Shown here in pieces: positions 30,101 to 43,400 of a DNA stretch of 64,000 nucleotides. Numbering within the stretch: position 1 is the stretch's first letter; the number at the start of each line of letters is the position of its first letter. A program made the position numbers and the translations under genes. The notes under the pieces are model-generated. The model was not told the origin of the DNA and did not search any database. It was given only the letters and a program-made list of their open reading frames with translations. Source of the DNA: Brachynemurus nebulosus (lineage: Eukaryota; Arthropoda; Insecta; Neuroptera; Myrmeleontidae); assembly GCA_035578155.1 (NCBI GenBank), contig JAPWDM010000003.1, forward strand, positions 68,874,142 to 68,938,141, read 5' to 3'.

Positions 30101-33100
30101 TTATTATTAGTAGATTTTTTCTGGATTTCTTTAAATATTATTGATTCAGAATATAGGTAAATCATTCATCTTAATATTTAATAAATCGTTTGGGAATTAC
30201 GTATCGGAAAGTTTTGTTTAGTGTAATCACAGTCAAGATTCAAAATAAAGTATTTTAGCATACTTTATTTATATTCAAAATTATAAAGTATGTTTACAAA
30301 AAATAAAGTAAGGCCGGATTTACACGAGTTTAGTAACTAAAGCAGGTTACTAAAGCAAGAAGCTAAATTGAATAATTTTTTTGTTTAGTGGCTGTCTACA
30401 CACAATTTAGTAAATTGATTTAGTATTAGTTGAAGTAGTAATACATAACCTAGTAAAACTAAATTAAAAATGGTACATAGTCATCAATAAATTCGTTGTG
30501 CACTATAAAAATGTATCAGATATGTTTGAACTGACTTGTTGGTTCGACCTTTTAATGTATTTATATATGATTTGTCCCAAATATATTCCAAAAAATGAAA
30601 AAAATATATATTATATATATTTTTTTTATTATTATTAGATGAAAAGTAGTTGTCACACGAATTTCAGTTTTTTATCGAGTTGCCTTCAGTGACTTTTTTG
30701 ATATTTATAATTTATATACTATAATAAGTATAAAAATTCCCAAAAAAATATTTGCAATAAATAAATATTTACGCGCCTATATTTGTATATTTGAATCTAC
30801 TAAACACTTTACTAAACTAATGTGTTTACACTGGTACAAATAACAGCAAGTTAAAAAAAAAAATAAAGTGGGGGTAAGCTACTTGCACAAGTAAATAGAA
30901 CAGGCTTCTATTTACTTGACTAAACAGATTACTAAATTTCTTACTTGCACTTGCACTAAATACAACTGTCTACATGACAAAAGTAACTAAATTTAGTAAC
31001 TTGATTAAGTAACCTGCTTTAGCTACTAAACACGTGTAAATACGGCCTAAGATACTTTATTATAAAGTATGGTTGGCAACCCTAGCCATGAACCACACTA
31101 GAACACTTGGCTAGTTCGGTCTCGTAAAGGTATAAACACCCTAGACTTAGCTCAACTGGTACAATTGTGATTTACCCTTTTGCTGATTCAGGGCCCGCTC
31201 CAGGGGCGGGTAACCCGGGCATTTGCCCGGGGCGGGAATTTTACAAATTTTTGTAAAAAGAGGATGGGAATTTTACAAGTGGCAAGTAAAAAAAAGATTT
31301 GCCCGGGGCGGGAAATTTAGACGGCGGTAATTTTTTGTAAGAAAGGGGCGGCATTTTACAGCCGATAAGGAAAAAAAAGGTCGTCGGTGTAAAAAATAAG
31401 AAAAGAGGACGGGATTTTTATAACCAGCGACCAAAAAAAAAAAAAAAGTCACCGATTTTGCACAGGGGCGGAATTATTCTCTTTTGCCCGGGGCGGCGTA
31501 AACGCTAGAGCGGGCGCTGGCTGATTTGTCCTTTTGCATCTATGTGATTTGTCCTTTTGCTGATTAATTATGTATTAGCAATCAAAATCATTCGAAAATA
31601 TGAAAGTTATTGTTTTAAATATACGTGTTCTTTTTCGATCGTTAATTAATTTTTATTTCGTTTTAATCATTAATTACTGATTTTTTTTAAATAATACTAC
31701 CATAAATAAGTTTACTACCGAATAGTTTCTCATAATATTTACTAATACGCATATCGTATAGGCATGTAATTATAATATGATTGATTCGTGAAAAATTTTT
31801 CAAATTATCTCACATATTGTGAAGCACCTTGACTAATTTGACTAATTTTGGGAAACTATTACGCATGTTTATGTATTATGCATGTATATAATTTTAATTG
31901 TTAAAAATAATGCCGAAAATCGTTAGAAAAAATTAATTTAATATTTGTTCTCAAAATTTGCGCGAAAACGTTTATTAGCTTCAATTACGTTACATTCCCT
32001 AGATAGCAACAGGTGTCACGTAACTAAGAAAAAAATCTATTTATTTTTCTTATAACTAGGAAAAAAATTGCTGATTTTTAAAAAAATTAATTAAATTCAA
32101 ATTAATTTCGATAGTTATGTTTGCTAACCGGAATTTACATAGCGACCCTAGTGGCGACAGTGTTGAAATATAAGAGAAAGTAACGTCACAGCCCATTTCT
32201 GCTGACGTAATTTATACCTGAAAATATTAATTTTTTTTTTTTTAAATTAAATAATGATAGGATGAATTAACATAATAAATTGCTGTCTTTTATTATCAGT
32301 TTTCATTAAAATTTGTTTTTATTGTTTTTCTTTGATACTGTCAAATACCCCATTAAAATGATACGATACAGGCCCTGATCTCATTAAATTGAGATTACCG
32401 ACATTCTTCGAATTTTCTCACAAATACTTGACAAATATACAGGTTTTTGTCAAAGCGAAATTTCGAATTTACGCATTGATAATTTCTTCATAATTCTGTA
32501 ATTTAACGGCCTTAAGTCACTAGAAAAAATATAAGGAAAACCATTTGAAACCAACACAATTCGATAGATTTTAGGATAAAAAAAAAAACCATAGGAATTT
32601 CGTTGTTGTCAAAACTATGAAATTCTAAAAAATTCCCTTGAAAAATGCTTTATGTACCCTTATGGGTAATAGAGAACTTATGTTATTTTCTATGGAAAAT
32701 GTTACTAAAAATCTAAAATTATTATTAACCTAAAATTTAACAGTCATAATAATATAACTTACAAAATTACTGTTTAATACAAAAAACGCACATTTTTTTT
32801 TAATTGCACACAAAAATCAACTTATAAAAATTCAACGTTTTTGAGCGTATGAAAATATTGCATCAAAATTCAGGATAAACACAGTGTATTCATTCATAAA
32901 AGGGGGTGATCAAATATTTGGGTACATTACATACGGCACATACGGTATATGTATGGTATAATTTGCTGGACTCTTGTAAACAGAGGCGGCACAAGACTAA
33001 AATTGAAGGTGGGCAAGATGATTTTTACAAGGCCTCCTATTTTGATTTTTCAAAAAATTTGTCCTTCAAAATTAAGCTACGAGTGAAAAAAACGCTTTAA

Positions 33101-36100
33101 TCACTTTTGGGAGGTCCCTTTTCTTTCAAAAAATTAAAAATGTCTCTCTAAAACATAAGTGGCAAACAAAAAAAAAAAAAATATTTTCAAACCAAGTTTT
33201 TTTTTACACATACCAGACCCCGCCGCGAGGCTATAGGTGGTCGCCCACTTCGCCTACCCTTTGCGCCGCCTCTGCTTGTAAATATATAGAAAAATATATA
33301 GAAGGCGACATTTTTTTTCTTTTCATAATAAAATCAATTAATTAATTGTAATTTAAGTGATATTAAATAATGAATTGATCGCCATTAACACGTGTAATTT
33401 GCACGTTCACAAGAAATGCGAGAAAATTAGTTAAATCTATTCGTAATTTTCTGTCACGTAAGTAAATATTAAGAAAATAAGGTGATCTAAAATAATTTCA
33501 CCAATTGCTACAGTAAAAGAAGTGAAATAAAGATTCTCATTTGCTGAATAGAGTACTTGACTAAAATTTAAAAAAAGAATTCAATAGTTTTGTTTTTGTA
33601 TATCAGCCCAGTAATTTTTTTTTTACTTTTGATAAATTCTGAATACCTAACTCATAAAAAATATTTGTTAAAATTTAAATTAAAAAATTGCCGCCAAAAA
33701 CAGTTCACTGTAATGGCGTCATAATTTAAAGACAAGCAAACGTCAATGTCAATCTTTATAATCTTAAAATTTTAATTATTTTCATAAATTGTCAAAGTAA
33801 GTATTTATTTGAATTCTGGTCGTTCTGGTCGATTAATGTTACTGTATATTCAAGTTAATAATAGTATATTAAAAATCAAACATAATTTCACTTCGTCAAT
33901 GAAAATTGTCAAAACCGACATATTTGCTTACAAATTGTAACGTCATTTTCAAGTAATGGCGCGTTTTCAGTTATTTGAATTGTTGAAAATTAACGATTTT
34001 CAAAATAAAATTTTTAAATAATTATCAAAAATTTTTGCTCATGAACTTGACTTTTCGTTATTTTTCAAGTTACTACTGCAAAATTGACACAGAATATGTC
34101 CTTATTTAAGCTATTTTGAGATGCAGATACAAGGTGGTAATGTTTATCTTTCAAATCTTAAAATAATTTTGCGTGGGAATGAAAAACAGAATGGATACAA
34201 GTCGACAAATTTCGATAATCTTTGAAATTATTCACAAATCTGAAACCCACGTGTTTTTTCTGTAAAGTTTCATAATAAAGCTAACGCATGGTCAATGCCC
34301 TCAACTAAATATGATAAAGAAAGTTTGTAGCTATTGTTAATTTTTAGTTAAAAATAACAATGCGAATGGTCTTTGATACAAGCTAAAATCGTGGCAATAA
34401 CCGCCATATGTAATTTTCGTTAAATACATATACACATATGATTATCAGTTAATTTTAGTGCGAATATTAAAAACATGTATTTTTTCTAATCTTGTGATTT
34501 TTTTAAGGCCACACACGTTGTAATAAATGAAAACGACAATTTTTAATAATTGTTAAATTAAATAAAAACAATAATTCTAAATTGTTTTTGTCAACTCATC
34601 AAATACCAAGTACTAACAATTTTTATTTAATATTTACAAATAAAATTATAAATATTGACATTTGGAAAAATACAAAATAATTAATCATCGCCTTGGTCGT
34701 TTTGTCTTCATTTTACCAATTTATTATGAAAATTTGTACTTTTTTACGTATTTAAAAATTTTTGTTGACAATATATTAATCCCTCTTCATTAAGAAAATA
34801 ATACGTTTAGGTACTTACAATGGAGCTTCACTAAAGTTACACTCGCTTTGTATATATCTGAAAAAATTTTTAAAAATTCTAGAATTCAACATTCTAGAAT
34901 TCTTTTTGCATAGAGAAATATTTTTATTAAAAAACACCACTGATTTGTTTACGTTTTTATGTTTTCAGGCTTTATAATTTATGACTTTATAGTTCAGCTC
35001 ATAACCAATCTTAGTTATGTCATTAATAGTATATAACTAATATTATTTCCCTTTGTTTTTCTAATATTGTTCGATTTTTCACTTTCAATAAACATAATTA
35101 GTAACATTCATGAACTTTAAGTTACAAACGAAGTTCCAAAATTTAACAGAGAAAAGTTTAAATGTAAATACTCATATGACATCCAAACCAATTTCTTTAA
35201 ATCATACTATATGTACTTGTTTTTCTTAATACGCAGATACCTTTTATGGAATTTACAATATCTTTGTCTTAAAAATGTATAATGTAATAATATTGTTTCT
35301 TTCTATTTCTATAAAATCCTCGTAACTTTTGTGAGAAGAAAGTGACGTCACTTAACAAAACTGATGTCAACTTTACTGAAGCTCTACTGTATTAATACAA
35401 TGACGGTAATGAAAAATTATGACAAAATAATTAACTGATACGGAATTGTTGAGGTAGTACAGCGTGATGTCGCAGTTAATCAGATTTCACTTGACGTCTT
35501 ACAGCGTCAATGACCGTCAACCGATTAATTATAAATTATGTATTTTTATACTGAACTTCCTAATGAAAGGGTAGCAGCTTTGGTAGCCTTAACCGCCTCA
35601 ATTACACTCGGAATGTTCAAATTAAATTCTACTCGGAATATTTAATTCTACTCTTCAGTTACTTTTATAAATTACACTGCACTTCCACAAATACAGTAGA
35701 AGCCTCATAAACTTGCGCTCCATAAAGTTGCTGTCTCTCTAATCTTGACTGGATAATTTCTCTACTCTTGACAATATTTTCTCCCACCATGATTCTTCCG
35801 TAACCAATTAAATTCGTAATTAATGACACGTATAGCGTATATTTGGTATCCTTCTCTACCTATCTCTTTTTTTAGATTTAAATTGCGTATGTTGCGCATT
35901 CAGTGCGCATAGGGGTAGTAAATAGTGGAAATGTCAAGACTAGAGAATGGTCCTGGACATGCTTGTCAAGATTAGGGAGCTTTTACTGTAAGCCTCTTGT
36001 AGGACACTAGGGGAAAAGTATGCATTTTCTCGCTACTAACTGTGGATAAAAATAAAAATAAAAATAAGAGTATTCTATTTAGAATGGGGTAATTTAATTT

Positions 36101-37398
36101 ATAAATCTATATTCCACTTATCCTCCTGAAGCTCCCAACTCCCCTGTTATTAAAACTGACCTGTACTAAAATAAAATTGTTTACGTACTCTGTGTGGCCA
36201 TGAGATTTTAAACCAACTATAATTCAACAATTTGTCCTTTAAGATTAAGGAAAAAAGGAAAATTCCTTAACCGTAGTCCGTATGTTTATGTCCAATATTA
36301 ATAGAATAAGTACACAAAACAAAGTGCATACCTAAGTGCATACTATTATATTATAAATTATGTAATAAGAAACTATTATTGTGTTTGTGTAGTAATGAAA
36401 TAATGCACTATAGACATTTTCACTATAATTTCAATGCCGTTAACTTATCTAAATCCCAGGAATTAGATTCTAATCCACTGAAAGAGAAATTAACATATTA
36501 TAAACAAACCATTCATGTCCTAACTTCGTCATAAGTTTCTAAAATAAATTGAAAAACAAAAACTGAATCAGACTTAAAACGTTTTGACATACCATAATCA
36601 GTCGCGTGATATAAGAAGTTATTAGGAAAAACCAATAACTTCTTGTGATTATTGTAGTTAACAAGTTATGGTTTGAAGGTGGTTGAATTTGAGTTTAGTA
36701 TAAGTTACTATTAAAAAATACTGAGAAATTAATTTACAAACTGGTGAGATTATTAGAAACATTAAAAATATGAAAGTTAGTCATATTCGATATATTTATA
36801 GTCAATTTCAGTTACATTTAACCATGCTTCATCACTTATGAATTTAAATAATTTCCCTTTTCTTGGCTTTATCTCTTTCATTATTGCACTTACGTAAATT
36901 TACGTAATTTTGCCAGTGTTGACTAAAGTTTTAAAAATAAGTCATAATTTACAATGAACAGATTTTCTTTTTAAATTTATGATCCTTTTTTTCTTTTTTG
37001 GTGTTGATTTCATTTCTGTTTCAAAAATAATAATTTGTCAACTAATAATACTTTTTTTTTTTATAAGGTTTTTGGCCTTTACCTTTCGACTTTTGACTAT
37101 TTAAGGAATAAATCCATTTAGTAACCCTTAATTCATACCTATTTACCACAAGAACAGGATGAATAGGAAACTTACCATATTTTTGGATTTTCCGGCTAAA
37201 TGAAAAAAAGAAAAAGGACTTTTAAAACCAGGACCAAAATTAGTATGTTATACAGGGTGTAAAACAAATAACTCTCGTTCTTTTGTGGGGTGACTCATAG
37301 CACCCTGTAGACACTAAAACCGCAGGAATTTTTTCGGAATTAACAGTCGCGTCACCTCTCAAAAGGATAAGAGGATAAGAGTTATTTGCCTTACACCC

Positions 37399-37462
<64 letters not shown>

Positions 37463-40400
37463 AGGTGTAGGGGAAATAACTCTTATCCTTTTGAGGGGTG
37501 ACGCCCCACAAAAGGACGAGAGTTATTTGTTTTACACCCTGTATATCATTTAGTATATTGTAAGAGAATGTATAAAAATCGAATGTAAAGTTCAAAATGT
37601 ATACTATTCGTTCCGTTTTACAGCACGCCACAATTCTAATGCTTAAATTAAAATTATTCAAATATATTTCATTTACTTGCAGATATTAACAAAAATTTTA
37701 AAAATGAAGGATCCTCAACGTATGAATACGACAAAGCATTATCCTTAACAGGTTCGTATTAAGATTTATTAATTTTCATCAACAGTTAAAAATAAAATTC
37801 AGTTTTTTTTTTTTTTTTAATAATTAGGTTACGGAAGATTTCATTATAATTTATTAGCAGCATGTGCACTATGCTTATTGTCAGCGGGTATTCAAAATGG
37901 TTTGGCTGCTTACGTGCTTCCATCTGCACAATGCGAATTAAAATTAACATCTGCACAAATTGGTATGGTTAACGTCTCGTTTCTAATTGGTGGCTGTTTA
38001 AGTTCATTTCTGTGGGGCATACTGGCCGACACAAGCCTCGGACGTCGTAACATATTAATTGCAACGTTATTCAGTGATTCGTTATTAACCGTTACGGCAA
38101 GCGTTACAGTACGATCATTTGAAACGTTATTAATTTTTCGCTTATTAAATGGTTTTGTAATTGGCGCACCCGGTACATTGGTATTTTCGTATATTGGGGA
38201 ATTTCATACCGAAAAATCACGAGCCAAATGTATATGCTATGTTGGATTTTTCTATACATTATCTTGGATGCTCTTACCCGGTAACTGAAGTGACATATTT
38301 ATATATACAACAGTTCTCCGTTATATAAAATGTGTATACATTGGCGTTTTTACAGGGGAGCTAAGTGGGCAATAGCTCAAATAGCTCAAGGCGAAGCATT
38401 CTAGAGGCAGAAAATATTTTTAAAAGACATTTCGTTATATTAACAGTAAAAATTAAAAGTTTATACCCAAATTAATTGATTCAAAGCATTTTCAAAGGCA
38501 GGATTTGCAAAAAAGAATTTTTTTTTAATTTGATGACGTCATCAAGTTTATTAAAATTTTTCAGTGCCCTAAAAACCCGTAAATAAAATGATAGAATGAT
38601 GAAATTGGAAGCGAATTATAGGTTTTCAAAGCCGTTCTTTTCATTTTTACCAAAATTGAGCATGTAGGACCACTTTAACAAAATCTTTTGTTAAGTCAGT
38701 CACGTTTCGAAAAGGAATTTCGTTATTTTGATAGGAAAAATGAAAAGTTCATACCCAAATTACCCTAATTCAATCAATCACCCTGATTCAAAGCATTTTC
38801 AAAGGCAGTATTTGCAAAAAAAAAATTAATTTGATGACGTCATCAAGTTTATTAAAATTTTTTATTGCCCTAAAAACCGTAAATAAAATGATAGAATGAT
38901 GAAATTGGAAGCGAATTATAAGTTTTCAAAGCCGTTCTTTTCATTTTCACCAAAGTTAAGCATGTAGGACCACTTGAACAAAATCTTTTGTCAAGTCAGT
39001 CACGTTTCGAAAAGGAATTTCGTTATTTTGAAAGGAAAAATGAAAAGTTCATACCCAAATTACCCTAATTCAATCAATCAGCCTGATTCAAAGCATTTTC
39101 ATAAGGTGGGACCTGAAAAAAAGAAAATTTTTATTTTGGTGACGTCATGAAGTTTATCAAAATTTTTCAGTGCTTTAAAAACCGTAAATAAAATGATAGA
39201 AAGATGAAATTGGAAGCGAATTATAGGTTTTCAAAGCCGTTCTTTTCATTTTTACCTTCTTTCGAAGTTAAGCATGTAGGACCACTTTAACAAAATCTTT
39301 TGTCAAGTCAGTCACGTTTCGAAAAGGAATTTCGTTATTTTGATAGGAAAAATGAAAAGTTCATACCCAAATTACCCTAATTCAATCAATCACCCTGATT
39401 CAAAGCATTTTCATAAGGTGGGACTTGAAAAAAAGAAAATTTTTATTTTGGTGACGTCATGAAGTTTATCAAAATTTTTTAGTGCTTTAAAAACCCTAAA
39501 TAAAATGATAGAGTGATGAAATTGGAAGTGAATTATAGGTTTTCGAAGTCGTTCTTTTCATTTTTACTAAAATTAAACCCGTGGGACCACTTGAAACAAA
39601 TCTTCTAACAAGTCAGTCGCGTTTCTAAAAGGAATTTCGTTATTTTGATAGGAAAAATGGAAAGATCACATCCAAATTACCCTAAATAAACCAATCTCCC
39701 GCATTCAAATTTTCTTCATAAGGCGGGATTTGAGAGAAAAAATTTTTTTATTCTGATGACGTCATCAAGTTTATTAAAATTTTTCAGTGCCTTAAAAACC
39801 GTAAATAAAATGATACAGTGATGAAATTGGAGGCGAATTTTAGGTTTTCGAACCCGTTCTTTTCATTTTTACTAAAATTAAACCCGTGGGACCACTTGAA
39901 AAAAATTTTCTGTCGAGTCAATCACATTTCGGAAAGAAATTCCGTTATTTTGATAGCAAAAATGAAAAGTTCATACCCAAATTACCCCAAATGAACCAAT
40001 CACCCGGATTCAAGTCATTTTCGTAAGGCGGAACTTGCGAAAAAAAAAATTTTTTACTTTTGATAACGTCATCAAGTTTATTAAAATTTTTCAATGTCTT
40101 TCTTTCTCTCTCTCACACCAGGTCGTTGGTGTATATTATAACGGAGAACTGCTGTACATCTCACTATTATTAATAAATGAAATTCGAACAATATTTACTC
40201 TTTTTTTCAGCTATTGCATGGGCTATCATTCCCTTACCAATCGAATGGAACATAGGCAACTTTACATACACTTCTTGGCGTCTATACATGACAGTTATCG
40301 GACTATTTGCCCTAACAGCATCAATATGGCTATGTTTTCTGCCACCCAGCCCTAAACTCTTACTGGTTAAAGGCCATACCGACAACGCTATAAAAATTCT

Positions 40401-43400
40401 ACGAAATATGTATAAAATTAACACGGGAAAACCGAAGCACACATTTCCCGTGAAAATGTTGATTGCCGAAAATTTAATTGAAAAGAGAAAATCGTTCGAA
40501 TGTGAACAATTTAGCATATCAAATTCCGTGGAAGTTGGCGGGAAAACGGCAAGAATACTGAAAGATATTGTCATTCAAATTCGTACATTACTAAAACCGC
40601 CATTATTAACTTACACCAGTCTAACAATGTTTATGATGTTTGCAAATATGTTTGGATATTACGGAATGGGTTTATGGCTGCCAGAGTTTATTAAACGATT
40701 TGATATCCATTATAAACAGTTCCCAAACGTTTCTGTGACTGTCTGTGATCTATTTGCGCCAGAACTATTAAAAAGTGTAAATGTAACAACATTTTTAAAA
40801 GTGAATACGACAAATATGATAAATAAAACTTTCGAAAATAATACGTCTTTTGAGTCTGTCGCGTTAGTAAACAATGAAGCAGTGTAAGTTTTTTTTTAAT
40901 TCCAGGACGGACACTTAGAAAAAATAACATAATTTACCGACGAAGGACACTTTAGGCCCGAATTTATCAAGAAATTGTACTTTTTACGACAATTGAACAC
41001 GTTGATGGTCATCCTTACTAGTCCTTACTAATATTATAAATGCGAAAGTGAGTTTGTTTGTTTGTTTGTTTGACTGACTTTCACGCCTCAATAGCTTAAC
41101 CAATCAACTTGAAACTTTGCACAGACGTTGCTTGCGGTTATAGGCTACTTTTTATTTCGGGAAAATATTTCATTCCCGAGGGAAAATGCATTAAATTACA
41201 ACAGCTGACTATTAAAAAACGGATAAGTGATTTCAAACTTTGTATATTGCTAACAGAAGGGATGAGAAAGGACACAAACTACTTTATACCCCGGAAAACT
41301 TCCCGTGGAAAATTTCATTCGTGTGGAAAAATATATTTTAAATGAAACAAAAAATGATGATAGACAAATATGACGATATACAGCGATAAACATAGGTTAT
41401 TTTTTATCCCGATAAAATATCTCATTCCCGAGGGAAAGTGTATTTAAAACGAAACAATGAAATAACAACTGACTATTAAAAAAAAGCATAATTGATTTCA
41501 AACTTTGCATATTGTTTACAGAGACGATGAGAAAGGACACAGACTACTTTCTATCCCGGGAAAATATCTAACTCCCGTGGAAAGTCTTATTCCAGTGAGA
41601 AAATATATATTTAAAACAGTATAAAAAAGAATCATTGATTTCATTTGAACTTGGCATGTTGTTAAAGGAATGTTATAGTCTATTTTTTGCCCAGGGAAAA
41701 TATTGTATTTCTGTGGGAAAATTCTAAAGAAAAAAGTAATAATACCTACTCGACGCGTAATAGCGACGTGATGAAAGTACACTTTATATGTTTTAACTAG
41801 ATGCCATAATTTTAAATTCCACGCGGGCGAAGCCACGGGTAAATGCTAGTAACCTATAATGACAAAATGTCAAACTAGTACACTATTTTCTCAACTAATA
41901 CACTTTATATGGAATTTTTGACGTGATACAACGTTGTGTCACAATTAGTCGGGCTTCGCTTGACCATCTACGTATTAAAAATAACATTACTTTGTGATTA
42001 GCAAACAGGCCTCTGACCAAATTTGTCTTGAGTTCGAATCTAGGCTAAGGGAAGACTTTTAGAGCAGATATTCTCAACCCTTGAATGTTTATGATATCCT
42101 AAATTTTTTTCCAGAACGGATAATCAGGCCCGTCGAGAGGGTGGAGTACCCGGGATTGCAGCCCCAAGACCTGGGCTTCAGGAAGGAGCCCGTAGCTGTC
42201 AGTAAGGGACCGAAGAAAAAAGTTAAGATTTTTTTTTGGCTCACCATTTCTTTTTTGGGAGGAAATTTTTAAAAAATACGGTTTATTCCTGGAGCCCGCC
42301 ATTTCTCTTCACAGCTCTGCGGATAATTGCCGAGGGAGAAGACGGGGAGAGACAGGGGAGGGGGCAATACCTCTGCAGTAGATTATATACCTAATCTGAA
42401 TTTATTGATTATTGAGAAATGAGAGACAGTTCTAGGGACCTGCAGACACTACCCTATTTCTTTGTTCGATATTGAATCACTGTTGTAAATAAAAGTGTAA
42501 GATTTCTCTCGGTTGGTTTCGAACTCACGACCTATCAGACAAAAATCGGGGTTCCTAAGTATTTGATACTCACTCACGATCGTGCAACATAAACAAACAA
42601 CAAACATTACCAAACTGTCAAATTCAAATTAAATGACCTGTCAGGGCTTTAGGTGTCCTTTATGGGGGTTTACAAACATTTATAACACTTAAATTAACTG
42701 TTACCCGTTATAATTTTCTAGATGTAATGACAAAATTGAAACTGTGACATTTATTAACACTTTAATAATGGGAGCGGTGTGTTTATTCGGGAATATCCTA
42801 TCAGGAATGGTGGCCGGATGTTTCAAAAGTCGCCGAATATTACCAATTACAACTGCAATTATCGGTGGCGTCACAACAGCCATCATTTATTGGATTAAAA
42901 CTGTCGAACAAAATGTTGTTGTTGCAAGCATCTGTCTGACGTCATTTGCAACAGGAAATATGGTGCTGAATAGTGTCATTGTTGATATATTTCCAACAGC
43001 AGTAAGGTATAAAAAGTCACAAAAAAGAGTGACAGGGTTTTTTTTAGCCCGTTTGAGGGCCCGCAAATTTTTGATTGGCTTATTGTCCAAGTGATACCTG
43101 ACGACGAATCATCATTCACAAAAAAATTTGAAGTTTGGAGTTTGAAAATCGATAAATAAATTAACTCTAATTTGTTTATAAAAAAAATTATTTTTTAACC
43201 AATTTCAAAAATCCTGTGTCCCGTCTTAAATAATCTATTTAAAAAGCTACAGATAAAATTTCAAGTCATTTTGCCCATTATTTTGGAAAACGTAGTTTCG
43301 AGTTTCAGTTTCAAAACGGTGTTAATCTTTTTGTGTGTTTATACTAGAGTCCCTATAATAAATAGAGTCGTGAGTCGTGACATGTCATCCATTTCTATCC

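Larger units (their letters stand above)
27187..37682. other. 10.5-kb first intron of the SV2-like gene
   Basis: No exon seen inside. Contains a Helitron-like fragment (27675-28050), nested hAT/Harbinger elements (29478-31085), a GC-rich hAT-like element (31189-31519), a hAT element with perfect target duplication (32981-33274), a mariner-like element (35694-35988) and a fold-back with an AT microsatellite (37251-37543). 33.3-35.6 kb appears to be plain AT-rich DNA. Confidence 0.6.

Noticed and set aside
38415..40113. Possible CRISPR array
   Set aside because: Units are ~300 bp, similar throughout rather than short repeats with unique spacers, in a eukaryotic intron.
42490..42560. Possible tRNA gene on the minus strand
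   Set aside because: GAGTTCGAAACCAACC resembles a T-arm, but no matching D-arm or acceptor stem was found upstream.
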